Notes: a model not told the origin generated them from the letters alone. 53,735 nucleotides of DNA from Klebsiella pneumoniae (GCA_945889325.1 CAMDBH010000018.1:1-53735); one strand, 5' to 3'; counted from the first letter of the stretch, positions 25,594-34,799 are shown. Numbers and translations: made by a program.

Positions 25594-26927
25594 CTCGTCG
25601 CCCTCGCTGGCGGCGGCTTGCCGCCCAGCAGCGCAGTCTCATTCCACAAAAACGCGGGCTCGCCTTCAAGAATTTCGCTGGCGGCAAACAAAAACCATAC
25701 CGTCGGCGCGACGGCCGGACTCAGCGGAAAATCTTCAAACCAACCGGGCGAGTACACCAGTGGCACGCCGGCGCTGCAGGCCAAATCGATGAAGCGTTGA
25801 AACACCGTTTTCGCCGCATCGCGATTGCCCAAGCGCATTTGCACCAGAGGAATCGCCATGGAACCTTCGACAAACCAAGTGGGCGGCGGTTCTGTGAGGT
25901 AAGGCCGCCAGCCGGTCCAACCGCCGATGGTCAAATTGTGTGCCTTGTCGACATAGCGCAGCAGATCGTCGGCCCGCGTCGGATTGGCATGGGCCAGAGC
26001 GTAAATCGCCGCCCAGGTACCAGCCGCGTCGAGCGCGCTTCTGCGATCGATAGCCGTTGCCGACGCGCCTTGGGCGTAGTGGCCGTCGCCCTCGAGCCAC
26101 AAACGGTTTTCAATCGCTGCAGCGAGCGCATCGGCCACAAAATTCGGTTGCAACTCCGCTGTAAGGGCTGCGTCGGCGTCGGCTGCGGCGCGCAAAGCGA
26201 ACCAAGCGTCAATTTGATGCTCGGTTGCCGCGAAATTGGCGATGAACTCAGGTTCAAAGTGCGTGTCATCGATCCAGCGGCCCGAACCGGCGAAGATCAG
26301 GCCTGTGGCGTCATCGCGCTGACTCAGCAACCAGCGCACACCGCGGCGCAGATGGGCGGCAAAGCGGTCGTCATGAAAAACGCTTTGATAGCGGGCAAAT
26401 GCGTAGACAACCCACGCCACGGCGCCTGCGCGCACATAGGCCATGTTGTAAAAGCCGTCGCCTTGGACTTGAAAGCCAAATCCCCAAGCTCCATCCGGTC
26501 TTTGCAGAGCGGCGAGGGACTGCAGCACTTGCCTGGCCGTCGTTTGGTCGCCGCTGGCCGTCAGCCACAACACCGCCAGCGCGTCGTCGTAAACAAAGCT
26601 TCGCCCGCGCATTTGTTCAAAGCCGGAATCGCCGCCGCCAAAACGAGTTGTGTCGGGATAGCTCAAAACTGCTTTAGAATCAGTGGGTAATGCGCCAATT
26701 CGAAAATTTACCGGCCGATTTTTGCGATCAATGTCGTAAACTTTGCCCGGACGGTAGGAAGCAAAAACGAGTGAATTTCGGGCTTTGGCGGACCAGCTTG
26801 CCCCTTCGGCATTGACGCAGTTGCCTTCAGTGGGTCGTACCCAGACAGCGGGACTACAACTGGCTGTCAACAGGGCAAATACGACGGCAAGCGCTAAATT
26901 CCTGCCGGGTCCCCGGTGTGAAGTCAC
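25590..26927 (-). CDS. Lipoprotein with alpha/alpha-barrel glycosidase-like fold
   Basis: 445 residues from a GTG start (26927) overlapping the GT2 stop by 4 bases. Signal peptide with lipobox LTASC. The rest shows the repeating helix-turn pattern of an (alpha/alpha) toroid: SFVYDDALAVLWLTASGD, LQRPDGAWGFGFQ, YVRAGAVAWVVYAFARY, SALDAAGTWAAIYALA, TWFVEGSMAIPLVQM, PAVAPTVWFLFAASE. YDDALAV and the Glu/Asp pairs are where glycosidases or lyases of this fold place catalytic residues, but I cannot name the family or prove activity. Placed between a polysaccharide synthase and export parts, a periplasmic hydrolase or lyase acting on the polymer is likely. Confidence 0.7.
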   Translation of the reverse strand: MTSHRGPGRNLALAVVFALLTASCSPAVWVRPTEGNCVNAEGASWSAKARNSLVFASYRPGKVYDIDRKNRPVNFRIGALPTDSKAVLSYPDTTRFGGGDSGFEQMRGRSFVYDDALAVLWLTASGDQTTARQVLQSLAALQRPDGAWGFGFQVQGDGFYNMAYVRAGAVAWVVYAFARYQSVFHDDRFAAHLRRGVRWLLSQRDDATGLIFAGSGRWIDDTHFEPEFIANFAATEHQIDAWFALRAAADADAALTAELQPNFVADALAAAIENRLWLEGDGHYAQGASATAIDRRSALDAAGTWAAIYALAHANPTRADDLLRYVDKAHNLTIGGWTGWRPYLTEPPPTWFVEGSMAIPLVQMRLGNRDAAKTVFQRFIDLACSAGVPLVYSPGWFEDFPLSPAVAPTVWFLFAASEILEGEPAFLWNETALLGGKPPPARATR

Positions 26928-29416
26928 GGCTGGGCCTCAAGGATCTTGTTCACCAACGCCGCGTGCACCATCCAGGTCAGTCGCACATTTTCGGGCACCA
27001 AATTGGCCCTGGCCATCACACCGCGGAAACGCGGCACCAGCGCCAGCCACGGCGGGCCCAAGGTGTTTTCACCGTCAGAGAAGTCACCCGACATATAGGT
27101 CCGCGTCATGGCATCGTCGTGCACCACAGCTGGGAAAATCGTCGGAATGCCGAACTTATTGAGCAGCTTTTTGCCAATCGACGTCGTTTTCAGGTGAAAT
27201 TCCGCACGCACATGGGCAAAATCATCGGCTTCGACGATGTCAAACCAGTAAGTAAAAGGTATTTGATCCTCACCTTGGTGCAAGACCAGCGGATCCACAG
27301 GAATATCGACTTCTTCTTGCAAACAAACGACACGGCCGTCTTCGTGAATCAGCAAGATCCCCGGCCCTTCCAAGTCGTAAGGCTTGCCGGTCTCCTCCGC
27401 CCAACGTTTTTGCACCCACTGGGCGATTTCGCGATCGTCTGAAAATTCATCGACTCTGCGCCCAGCCCAGCCGGACCAGCGCACGCCGATGACTTTTTCA
27501 AAGCGTTTGCGCACCGCAGTCTCCGTTGGGGTGCCAAACGTATTGAACTCGGCGGCAATTCTGCCCTTTTTCGCCGCGAATTCTTCAATGGCATCCATTT
27601 CTTTTTCGGTCAAGCCGCCAAACAGGCGTTTGGACAACTCCAAGTGGGCGACAGGCCGCGGCATGGTGTCAAAGTCGTCGCTGTAAACACCATAGGTATC
27701 GGCGATGTACAGCAAATTTTTGCCAATCAAGTCAGACGGCTCCAGATCGCGGTGCGACCGCGTAAACGGATCCCACCCGACGTAATCGCGCGCGGCATCC
27801 CACAGCACCCGGCTGCGCGGCGGCGTGGCTTTGGCCTGCGACAGCAGCCACATCAGCCGAGTGTGTTCGCGGTGATTCGGAAAAGGTACAGTCTTATCGA
27901 TAACTTGCACTAGCGATGGCGACTTCGGTTTGACCAACCAACCCACCGGAAGCGCCACAAGCGCAACGAGCAAGAGGGTCACGAAAATAGGCAGGGCGTT
28001 GCTTGTCTGGTCGCGTTTTGCCGCGGCACCGGCGCCAAAGCCCAAGCGGGTCATGCGGCCCCAAGTCTTATTGCCGCGGACGTATTTCCACAAACCACGC
28101 AGACGATAGAACAAGATGAGCTGGCGGTAGCCGACGTTTTCCAAAAGCGACACGGCCACCAAGCGCCACATATCGCCGCGTTCGCGGAAAAACGACAGCG
28201 ACAATTCTTCGAGCAAAATGGCGCCCAACGACAAAAGAAAACCGATGAGAATCGCTAGGATAAAAAACAGGGCAGCAAACCACGGTTCGATGACACCGGC
28301 CACTGCCAGCAGCACGAAGTAAAAGTAACCCGACAATTCAATCAACGGGCCGAGCAGTTCAAACAGGACGAAAAACGGGAAAACCACAATGCCAATGGCA
28401 CCATAGCGCCGGTTGAAGATCATTTGGCGGTGGCGCCACAGCGTATCGGCCAAGCCGCGCTGCCAGCGGTCGCGCTGATTGCCAAGGATGCGAATTGTTT
28501 CTGGCACTTCAGTGAAACTGACCGGATCAGGCAGGTGGCAGATGGCGCGACCTTGCAGCCACTGCGGGATCTGATGGCGCAAACGGGCCACCAGTTCCAT
28601 ATCTTCACCAACAGAATCGTGGGCATAGCCGCCAGCGGCCGTAATCGCGCTGCGGCGGAACAGGCCAAAAGCGCCTGAAATGATCAAGTTGCCGCCCATG
28701 CGGTCCCACCCCAAGCGACCGACCAAGAAAGCGCGCAGATATTCAACAACTTGGAAGCGAGCGAGCCAAGATTTGGGCAAGCCCATTTCCACCACGGTGC
28801 CTTTTTCAATTTTGCAGCCGTTGGCCAGACAAATCGTGCCGCCGACCGCCACGACGTCGACATCAGTCAAGAACGGCCGGACCAAGCGCAACAGGGCGTC
28901 GGGCAAGATCAAAGTGTCGGCGTCGATCGCGCAGACAAGGGGATAACGGCTGGCGTTGATGGCGCAGTTGAGCGCATCGGCTTTGCCGCCATTGTCTTTG
29001 TCGATTACGATCAAACGCTTGTACAACGCGGAGCGGTAAGTCGCGCGGATGGCTTTGCACGGCATTTCCAAGCGCAAATCGATGGGCACGGCTTCAAGCG
29101 CGAATGCCCGCCGCAAGTGCTTCATGGTGCCGTCGGTCGATCCGTCATTGACGACCACGACTTCATGTTCCGGATACCGCAGACGCAGCAGCGCGCGAAT
29201 CGATTCCACCACCGTTTTTTCTTCGTTGTGCGCCGGCACCAAGATCGAAATCGGCAGCGTCGCGCGGCCGCGCGTGATCACGCTTTCTGGCGAACTGCCC
29301 TCCAAGTCGCGCCGCACTTGAATCACGCCGACAACAGCGCCGATAAAAAGCGCGATGTAGCCTGCGGTCAACAGCACGAAATACATCAGCACGAAAACGT
29401 TGAAGAACTCGATCAA
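26924..29416 (-). CDS. GT2 polysaccharide synthase fused to an exported C-terminal domain
   Basis: 830 residues from a TTG start (29416). After an N-terminal membrane segment (about 5-32), a GT-A glycosyltransferase domain carries all processive GT2 motifs: VVNDGSTDG (Asp91), DAD (165-167), ED (271-272), QRDRW (314-318). Several transmembrane helices follow (about 341-410), resembling PgaC/hyaluronan/cellulose synthases that polymerise and extrude sugar chains. Unusually, another membrane helix (about 475-495) leads to a soluble domain of some 330 residues, probably periplasmic. It contains YIADTYGVYSDDF and RIAAEFNTFGTPTE, which look like a barrel-type hydrolase or deacetylase but which I cannot assign. 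The stop overlaps the next start by 4 bases. Confidence 0.85.
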   Translation of the reverse strand: MIEFFNVFVLMYFVLLTAGYIALFIGAVVGVIQVRRDLEGSSPESVITRGRATLPISILVPAHNEEKTVVESIRALLRLRYPEHEVVVVNDGSTDGTMKHLRRAFALEAVPIDLRLEMPCKAIRATYRSALYKRLIVIDKDNGGKADALNCAINASRYPLVCAIDADTLILPDALLRLVRPFLTDVDVVAVGGTICLANGCKIEKGTVVEMGLPKSWLARFQVVEYLRAFLVGRLGWDRMGGNLIISGAFGLFRRSAITAAGGYAHDSVGEDMELVARLRHQIPQWLQGRAICHLPDPVSFTEVPETIRILGNQRDRWQRGLADTLWRHRQMIFNRRYGAIGIVVFPFFVLFELLGPLIELSGYFYFVLLAVAGVIEPWFAALFFILAILIGFLLSLGAILLEELSLSFFRERGDMWRLVAVSLLENVGYRQLILFYRLRGLWKYVRGNKTWGRMTRLGFGAGAAAKRDQTSNALPIFVTLLLVALVALPVGWLVKPKSPSLVQVIDKTVPFPNHREHTRLMWLLSQAKATPPRSRVLWDAARDYVGWDPFTRSHRDLEPSDLIGKNLLYIADTYGVYSDDFDTMPRPVAHLELSKRLFGGLTEKEMDAIEEFAAKKGRIAAEFNTFGTPTETAVRKRFEKVIGVRWSGWAGRRVDEFSDDREIAQWVQKRWAEETGKPYDLEGPGILLIHEDGRVVCLQEEVDIPVDPLVLHQGEDQIPFTYWFDIVEADDFAHVRAEFHLKTTSIGKKLLNKFGIPTIFPAVVHDDAMTRTYMSGDFSDGENTLGPPWLALVPRFRGVMARANLVPENVRLTWMVHAALVNKILEAQP

Positions 29417-29438
29417 ACGCAGGCCCGCCTTCTGATGT

Positions 29439-30521
29439 TCATGCTGGTGCCGCCGCGGCGTCGGCGACTTTGAGGCGCGCTTCAGCCAACGCGTTGCTGG
29501 CGCCGTGGTTGCCCTTGGCCGCCGCCGCGCGCAAACACGACAAACCCTGGGGACCGCATTGGCTCAACGCAATCGCGGCGTTGTGGCGCACCCATTCGGC
29601 GCTGTCGTCCAAGCGCAAGGCAATCTTTTCCGCGGCGCCGCCGCCGCCCAATACCGCGGCCGTGCGCGTCGCTTCGGAGCGGACTTCCCAGCGTTCGTCA
29701 TCAAGTGCAGACAAGACAACGGCAAGCGCTGACGCATCGCGCATCTCGCGCAAAGCTTTGACCGCTTGAATGCGCACTTCGGCATCGACATCGGTCACGG
29801 CGTGGATGACCACCTCGACGCCTTCGCGCACCCGCGCCATGCCCAACACCGCCACGACAATTTGGCGAATCGCCGGCGATTGCGAGCGCGCCAGTTCGAT
29901 CATCGCCGCTTGCGGCAACGGCGTTGAGGCGACCAGCGCATCGATGGCGCGCATGCGGTTCAGGCGTCCATCGTCGGCCAGCAACGGCAAACCCGCGACG
30001 GCTTCATCGGCACGGCCGAGCGAACACAACGCCTCAAAGGCGCCCAAGCGCACGTCGGGCACTTGGTCCAGTGAAAGACCTTTGAGCAGGCGGGCTGGGT
30101 CAGAAAGCGCGCGTGCTTCGCGAATGGCCCGCAGGCGTTCCCACGGCCGCGCGTTGGCGTTGGCCCGTGCTTCAGCACCTAGGTTGACGGCGCCGTACAA
30201 TTCTTCAAAAGGAATCGCACCTTCGCGGCCGGCTTCCTCGGCCATTTCCGTCAGCAGCCGTCGTGCGTGATCGCGCGTGAGCGACGACAAGATCGTCACG
30301 GCCCGCGGCTTGGCCGCTGGATTGGGGTGGATACCGGTCATCATCTGCACACAATGCAGCAAGTCGCGGCGGGCGTTGGCGTAAACTTGTTCGCGCTGAA
30401 TCGCCCGCGCACGCACCCAAATCATCGCGACCAGTGCGACGGCGACCACGACCAGTTCAATTGCGACAAAAATCACAATAATTAGCTGGGTAAATGTAAG
30501 TGAATCCAAGCTAAAGTTCAA
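29439..30521 (-). CDS. Membrane-anchored HEAT-repeat protein
   Basis: About 360 residues. I choose the TTG at 30521, which overlaps the upstream stop and has GAGG eight bases before it; the frame continues upstream inside the previous gene, but that part looks non-coding. One transmembrane helix (about 10-35, LIIVIFVAIELVVVAVALVAMIWV) is followed by at least six HEAT/PBS-type helical repeats (VPDVRLGAFEALCSLG, DVDAEVRIQAVKALREMRD, DERWEVRSEATRTAAVLGG, AEWVRHNAAIALSQCG). These solenoids bind proteins. In the polysaccharide operon it could bridge synthase and export parts. Similar HEAT proteins occur beside GT2 synthases in other bacteria, as I recall. Confidence 0.75.
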   Translation of the reverse strand: MNFSLDSLTFTQLIIVIFVAIELVVVAVALVAMIWVRARAIQREQVYANARRDLLHCVQMMTGIHPNPAAKPRAVTILSSLTRDHARRLLTEMAEEAGREGAIPFEELYGAVNLGAEARANANARPWERLRAIREARALSDPARLLKGLSLDQVPDVRLGAFEALCSLGRADEAVAGLPLLADDGRLNRMRAIDALVASTPLPQAAMIELARSQSPAIRQIVVAVLGMARVREGVEVVIHAVTDVDAEVRIQAVKALREMRDASALAVVLSALDDERWEVRSEATRTAAVLGGGGAAEKIALRLDDSAEWVRHNAAIALSQCGPQGLSCLRAAAAKGNHGASNALAEARLKVADAAAAPA

Positions 30522-31819
30522 AAGCGACCTCGCAAGCCGAGGGTGACTTCGGTAAATGGGGCCGTGTTGTCGGAGAAAGGTTGGACCCGTGAGATCGAGA
30601 AGCGCACGCCGTAGCGCGGCGTCAGCCAATGGTCAACCCCAAGAAGGCCAGAAACACCGGCCGATTGCGCGAGGTCGGCCGTGCCGAAGCGCTCAACCGC
30701 GGTTGGATCCTGGCCTATAAACGTCCACAGCAAGAATGTGGTGTGAGCGGTGTATTGAAAGCGAAATTTGAAAAATAGCGAATTCAGCAGCGATCCCGGC
30801 AAATTGACGATCGCCATGTAGCCGGGTTGGATGATCCAGCGCCCTCGAAAAAACTGGGCATTGGGGGCAAAAGTGAGCGAGGTCGTGCTGGCGGCGTTTG
30901 CCGAGGCGTAGCGCGCGCCCCGCAGGTAAATGCCCGCGGACACGGTGTTGTTGATGCCGTACATCGCGTCTGCGCGTGCATCGACCAGCGGTAAAAAGCT
31001 CAGCGATGGCGAGATGTTGAGGTGGCCCATCAGGTCGAGGTGTCCGATCTTAAAATACCCTTCCACTTTCGGGGCAAACGCCTGCAAGGTCTTGGTATCC
31101 GTATAGCGCCGCTCGTAAAAAGCGCCCACTAAAATCGTTGCGCTTTTGGACAGACGCTTGCCGAGGTCGGCCTCGACCCGCGGCCACAAGTGCGCCTCAT
31201 GCAAATTGGACGAAAGAATCAAGTTACTTAGCCAAGGATGCCGCAGTTTTTCGTATTTGAGCCTTTGCTCCTCGTCCAAATTGCCCCCGATCTCCAACGC
31301 GCGCTCGACACCGGCTGCGTCTTCGAGTTCAAGCAGCAAATCGACAATGCGTTGGCTGACTTCGGGCCGCATGTCGCCCGCAGTTTGCAGGGCTTGGTAA
31401 AGTTCGACCGATGCGCGCAGATTGCCGCGCGCGAGCAGGATTTGTGCAAGAAGATCAGTTAGTTCTATGTCCGTCGGTCGACGCTGATGCAGCAGTCTGG
31501 TTTCGGCCTCGGCTTCTTCGTGGCGGCCGAGCCAATACAACAACCGCGCGTGCTGCACCCGCCAATCGTCGTCCTCGGGTGAACGCTGCAAGATCCTTTC
31601 CACTTCAAGCAAAGCTTGCTGAAACTGTCCGGCGACTATCAGTGCGCGCACAGAGAAAATTGCTTGCACAATAGGGGCTTCCGGCGGTGCTTCGGTCGTT
31701 GTCGCCTCGGGCATCGGCACGGGGGCCTGCGCCGATGAGGGCGCTGCAATCAGCGCGACGCCCAGCGCGAATGCTGAAAATACAAAGTATTTTTGCGCGC
31801 CCAGTGGCCAGTCGTTCAT
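30518..31819 (-). CDS. TPR plus YaiO-type outer-membrane barrel protein
   Basis: 433 residues from ATG 31819. Signal peptide ending SSAQA; TPR-like helices at about 55-190 (ALLEVERILQRSPEDDDWRVQHARLLYWLGRHEEA); then a C-terminal beta-barrel of about 220 residues with alternating strands, ending in TLGLRGRF (aromatic C-terminal residue). This TPR-plus-barrel architecture matches the YaiO family and the exopolysaccharide porins of the PgaA/BcsC type, which pass polymer through the outer membrane. It is the first gene of the operon, so export and synthesis are cotranscribed. Confidence 0.75.
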   Translation of the reverse strand: MNDWPLGAQKYFVFSAFALGVALIAAPSSAQAPVPMPEATTTEAPPEAPIVQAIFSVRALIVAGQFQQALLEVERILQRSPEDDDWRVQHARLLYWLGRHEEAEAETRLLHQRRPTDIELTDLLAQILLARGNLRASVELYQALQTAGDMRPEVSQRIVDLLLELEDAAGVERALEIGGNLDEEQRLKYEKLRHPWLSNLILSSNLHEAHLWPRVEADLGKRLSKSATILVGAFYERRYTDTKTLQAFAPKVEGYFKIGHLDLMGHLNISPSLSFLPLVDARADAMYGINNTVSAGIYLRGARYASANAASTTSLTFAPNAQFFRGRWIIQPGYMAIVNLPGSLLNSLFFKFRFQYTAHTTFLLWTFIGQDPTAVERFGTADLAQSAGVSGLLGVDHWLTPRYGVRFSISRVQPFSDNTAPFTEVTLGLRGRF

Positions 31820-31888
31820 CAATCGCGGTATCCCCGTCCTGTCTGATCACGCAGTAGCGCGACCGGCGCGTGGCGACCCCCGTCGCCT

Positions 31889-31949
31889 TGACAATGCCTG
31901 AAGCGACAGCGCTGCCGCGCGCAAAAGGCGTCGCCATGCCGCATTGTCA
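31889..31949. repeat. Inverted repeat between ribE and the polysaccharide operon
   Basis: TGACAATGC (31889-31897) is repeated exactly and inverted at 31941-31949, and GCGAC/GTCGC blocks inside extend the dyad imperfectly to about 20 bases per arm. It begins right after the ribE stop. A second hairpin GGCGAC-CCCC-GTCGCC lies beside it (31872-31887). No U tract follows. It may be a terminator, operator or attenuator. Confidence 0.5.
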
Positions 31950-31950
31950 T

Positions 31951-32634
31951 TCAAATACGCGGTTGACGCAAAAAGCCCGACTTTTGCAACAGTGCCAGCG
32001 TAATCCCCTCAGAATTATTAGTGAATAGGTGCACTTCGATCAGCCTGCGCACGTGCTTGGCCAACAGATCGGTTTCAATATGCACAATTTTGCCCATGTG
32101 ACCGGTCATAATTTGGGTATTTTGTGCGGTGTGCGCAATGATTGTGACGCAGACCTTGCCGTCGTCGATGCGGTTGACCGTCAGTGAAACGCCGTCGATG
32201 CAAATGCTGCCTTTGACCGCCACTTCCGCTGCCAAATTGCTGGGGATTGCGTACAAAATATCCCATGCACCGCCGCGATCTTCAATGCTTTCCAGGGAGC
32301 CTAGGCCATCCACGTGGCCAGTGACGATGTGTCCGCCCAAGCGATCGCCCACCTGCAATGCCCGTTCAATATTGACAGAATCACCGATTTGCAACTGGGT
32401 AAATCCGGTCAATGCCAGCGTTTCATGGCTCAGGTCAAACGCCAGTTCCACCTGCGAACCGTGCTTGACAACGGCGATTGCGGTCAAACACGCGCCATTG
32501 ACGGCCACGCTGTCGCCGACGGCGATATCATCGCTTTTTTTCTGAAATTGAACGGAAATACCCATGCGTGCGCCGTCGCCCAAGCGCTGCCAATGGACAA
32601 GCTTTCCCAACGCTTCAACCAAACCAGTGAACAT
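31951..32634 (-). CDS. ribE: Riboflavin synthase, alpha chain
   Basis: Catalyses the dismutation of two 6,7-dimethyl-8-ribityllumazine molecules to riboflavin. The 227-residue protein begins with the family hallmark MFTGLVE and has two lumazine-binding halves. The first includes GDSVAVNGACLT and GHIVTGHVDG; the second has GSICIDGVSLTVNRI and IIAHTAQNT. The length is normal (about 200-220). ATG 32634 lies 2 bases after the ribD stop, in the usual nrdR-ribD-ribE order. The ribBA, ribH and nusB genes that commonly follow are absent here. Confidence 0.95.
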   Translation of the reverse strand: MFTGLVEALGKLVHWQRLGDGARMGISVQFQKKSDDIAVGDSVAVNGACLTAIAVVKHGSQVELAFDLSHETLALTGFTQLQIGDSVNIERALQVGDRLGGHIVTGHVDGLGSLESIEDRGGAWDILYAIPSNLAAEVAVKGSICIDGVSLTVNRIDDGKVCVTIIAHTAQNTQIMTGHMGKIVHIETDLLAKHVRRLIEVHLFTNNSEGITLALLQKSGFLRQPRI

Positions 32635-32636
32635 GC

Positions 32637-33764
32637 TTACTCACTTTGCGAGCGCGCAATGGGTCGCGCGGTCAGCCAAACATCATCGCCGATCGCCTGC
32701 GGCGCGGCAAACCGCCACGACTGCGCATGGGCCAATTGCAAAATACTTAAATTTTCCACAGCATTGCGCCCAGCGCCGAGCAACTTGGGTGCAATAAAAC
32801 AGTCCAGCCGATCGACCAAATGACCGGTCAAAAGCGCAGACCCCAGTTGGGCACCGCCTTCGCACAACACCTGCTGCACGCCGCGTTGCCGCAGTTGCAC
32901 CAGCGCCTCGCGCAGCCAATCGGCCGCATCAGCCCGCACATCGATCAGTTCAATTCCCTGATTTTGCAGCTGAGTCCGTCGTTCGCGGTCGCCGTGCAGC
33001 CGCCCATCGGTCAGGATCCACGTGCGCTGATCGGCGGTATTGGCCAGATGGGATTGCGGCGACAACCGCAAGCGCCGATCGGCGACAACCCGCAAGGGCT
33101 GCGTCTGGGTTTGCCTTGAATTGTCGCGCACATTTAGCCGCGGGTTGTCCGCAACCGCGGTGCCTGAGCCGATCAGGATGGCGTCGCTTTGGCCGCGCAG
33201 CGCTTGCACCGCGCCTCGCGCTGCAACACCGGTTATCCATTGCGAACTGCCGTCGGCGGCCGCGATGCGACCGTCCAACGTCATGGCTATTTTTAACTGA
33301 ACAAACGGCCGGTTCGTCTCAATGGTTACCAAGAACACTTCTGCCAGATCGCGGCACTCCGCTGCGCAGACACCGATTTGCACGTCGATGCCTGCATCGC
33401 GCAGCGCTTGAGCACCGCCTTGCGCCTGCGGATTTGGGTCGGCAACGCCAATCACAACGCGCTGAATTCCTGCATCAACCAGCGCTCGGGCGCAGGGCGG
33501 CGTGCGGCCAAAGTGGTTGCAGGGTTCTAACGTGACAAATGCGGTGCTGCCACGGGCGCGCTCACCCGCCTCCGCAAGCGCGACCACCTCTGCGTGCGGT
33601 CCGCCAGCGCGGGCATGAAAACCTTCACCAATTATTTCAGAATCTTTGACAAGAACACAGCCGACAAGCGGATTAGGGCGCACCGCAGAGGTGCCGAGTC
33701 GACCCAGCGCGATCGCGGCGCGCATCGCGGATTCATCTGTGATCGTCCACTGTTCAATTGTCAT
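32637..33764 (-). CDS. ribD: Bifunctional riboflavin deaminase/reductase RibD
   Basis: Performs the second and third steps of riboflavin synthesis. The N-terminal zinc deaminase domain carries HAEVVAL and EPCNHFGRTPPC (the His and two Cys zinc ligands). The C-terminal half (about 150-375) is the NADPH-dependent reductase domain, with LKIAMTLDGRIA, GSGTAVADNPRLNVR and LCEGGAQLGSALL. 375 residues is typical. The start overlaps the nrdR stop by 11 bases. Confidence 0.95.
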   Translation of the reverse strand: MTIEQWTITDESAMRAAIALGRLGTSAVRPNPLVGCVLVKDSEIIGEGFHARAGGPHAEVVALAEAGERARGSTAFVTLEPCNHFGRTPPCARALVDAGIQRVVIGVADPNPQAQGGAQALRDAGIDVQIGVCAAECRDLAEVFLVTIETNRPFVQLKIAMTLDGRIAAADGSSQWITGVAARGAVQALRGQSDAILIGSGTAVADNPRLNVRDNSRQTQTQPLRVVADRRLRLSPQSHLANTADQRTWILTDGRLHGDRERRTQLQNQGIELIDVRADAADWLREALVQLRQRGVQQVLCEGGAQLGSALLTGHLVDRLDCFIAPKLLGAGRNAVENLSILQLAHAQSWRFAAPQAIGDDVWLTARPIARSQSE

Positions 33765-34254
33765 TTGCTAGGCCGTCGCCAGCGGGCGCCGTTGTGGTTT
33801 GGACTACAACAGCAACGTCGCGCATGCTTGCCAAAAATTCGTGTAAATCGCGAAATTCCTGATAAACACTGGCAAAACGCACGTACGCTACCCCATCCAC
33901 TTTGAGCAGAAACGCCAGAACCAGATCGCCGATGGCCGCCGAACTCACCTCGCGTTCACCCGCTGCTGAGAGTTTTTGCTCCAGATCGCGCACAAAATCA
34001 TGCAGCGTTTCAGCGCTCACCGGCCGCCGATGCAGGGCCTTGAACAGGCCGGCCGTCAGTTTGGCGCGATCAAACACCACGCGCTGGCCGTCCTTTTTGA
34101 CCACCAACGGCAGCGTGGTTTCGATGCGCTCGTAGGTGGTGTAGCGGTTGCCGCAAGCGTCACAGGCGCGGCGGCGCCGAATGCCGTCGCCCGCCGGAAG
34201 TTCCCGCGAATCAATGACTTTATCGGATAAGTCGCCGCATTTGGGACAGCGCAT
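33754..34254 (-). CDS. nrdR: Ribonucleotide reductase regulator NrdR
   Basis: Zinc-ribbon and ATP-cone repressor of ribonucleotide reductase genes. The start MRCPKCGDLSDKVIDSRE and CDACGNRYTTYER give the four zinc Cys. The ATP cone follows (VVKKDGQRVVFDRAKLTAGL) and ends with VAYVRFASVYQEF, all family hallmarks. 166 residues; the C-terminal 20 residues are extra. It is cotranscribed with ribD, a common arrangement. Confidence 0.95.
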   Translation of the reverse strand: MRCPKCGDLSDKVIDSRELPAGDGIRRRRACDACGNRYTTYERIETTLPLVVKKDGQRVVFDRAKLTAGLFKALHRRPVSAETLHDFVRDLEQKLSAAGEREVSSAAIGDLVLAFLLKVDGVAYVRFASVYQEFRDLHEFLASMRDVAVVVQTTTAPAGDGLANDN

Positions 34255-34316
34255 GGTCGATCACTTTGTGGGTCGGTCGTCGCCAGCGATCGCGTTAAGG
34301 GTCACAGGGGTACGGT

Positions 34317-34751
34317 TCAATCTTCTAAAGCCGCGATCAAATCCAGCCGCCGTTGATGGCGAGGTTCAAATGCCGTTGTCAGCCAAGCGTCTACGCAATC
34401 CAGCGCCACCACCGAGCCAACCACGCGGGCGCCGAGACACAAGATATTTGCGTCGTTATGCGCACTTGCCAAGCGTGCGGTTGTGACATCGTGGACCAGC
34501 GCTGCGCGGATCTTGGCCATTTTGTTGGCGGCAATGCTCATGCCAAGGCCCGTGCCGCACAGCAAAATGCCCTTGTCGGCGCCGCCGGCAACCACAGCAC
34601 CGGCAACCGCAGCGGCATAATTGGGGTAATCGACGCGGTCATCGGGGTCGCAGCCGAGATCTTCGACTTCGTGGCCCAGGCCAACCAAATGAGCAGCCAC
34701 TTCCAAGCGCAAGCCAACGGCGGCATGGTCCGAAGCAATAGCGATGCGCAT
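34317..34751 (-). CDS. rpiB: Ribose 5-phosphate isomerase B
   Basis: Interconverts ribose 5-phosphate and ribulose 5-phosphate. The N-terminal MRIAIASDHA and the LLCGTGLGMSIAANK block (catalytic Cys and phosphate-binding loop) are characteristic of RpiB/LacAB isomerases, as are RVDYPNYA and ASAHNDANILCLGARV. 144 residues is the normal length. ATG 34751 has GAGG nearby. It lies between rpmF and nrdR. Confidence 0.95.
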   Translation of the reverse strand: MRIAIASDHAAVGLRLEVAAHLVGLGHEVEDLGCDPDDRVDYPNYAAAVAGAVVAGGADKGILLCGTGLGMSIAANKMAKIRAALVHDVTTARLASAHNDANILCLGARVVGSVVALDCVDAWLTTAFEPRHQRRLDLIAALED

Positions 34752-34799
34752 GCGAACCTCGACGCAGGTGAATTCCTGCAGATGTCTGAAATAAATGGC

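Noticed and set aside
31951-34254. An FMN riboswitch before the riboflavin genes
   Set aside because: The gaps between nrdR, ribD, ribE and the upstream rpiB are too small and show no FMN aptamer core.
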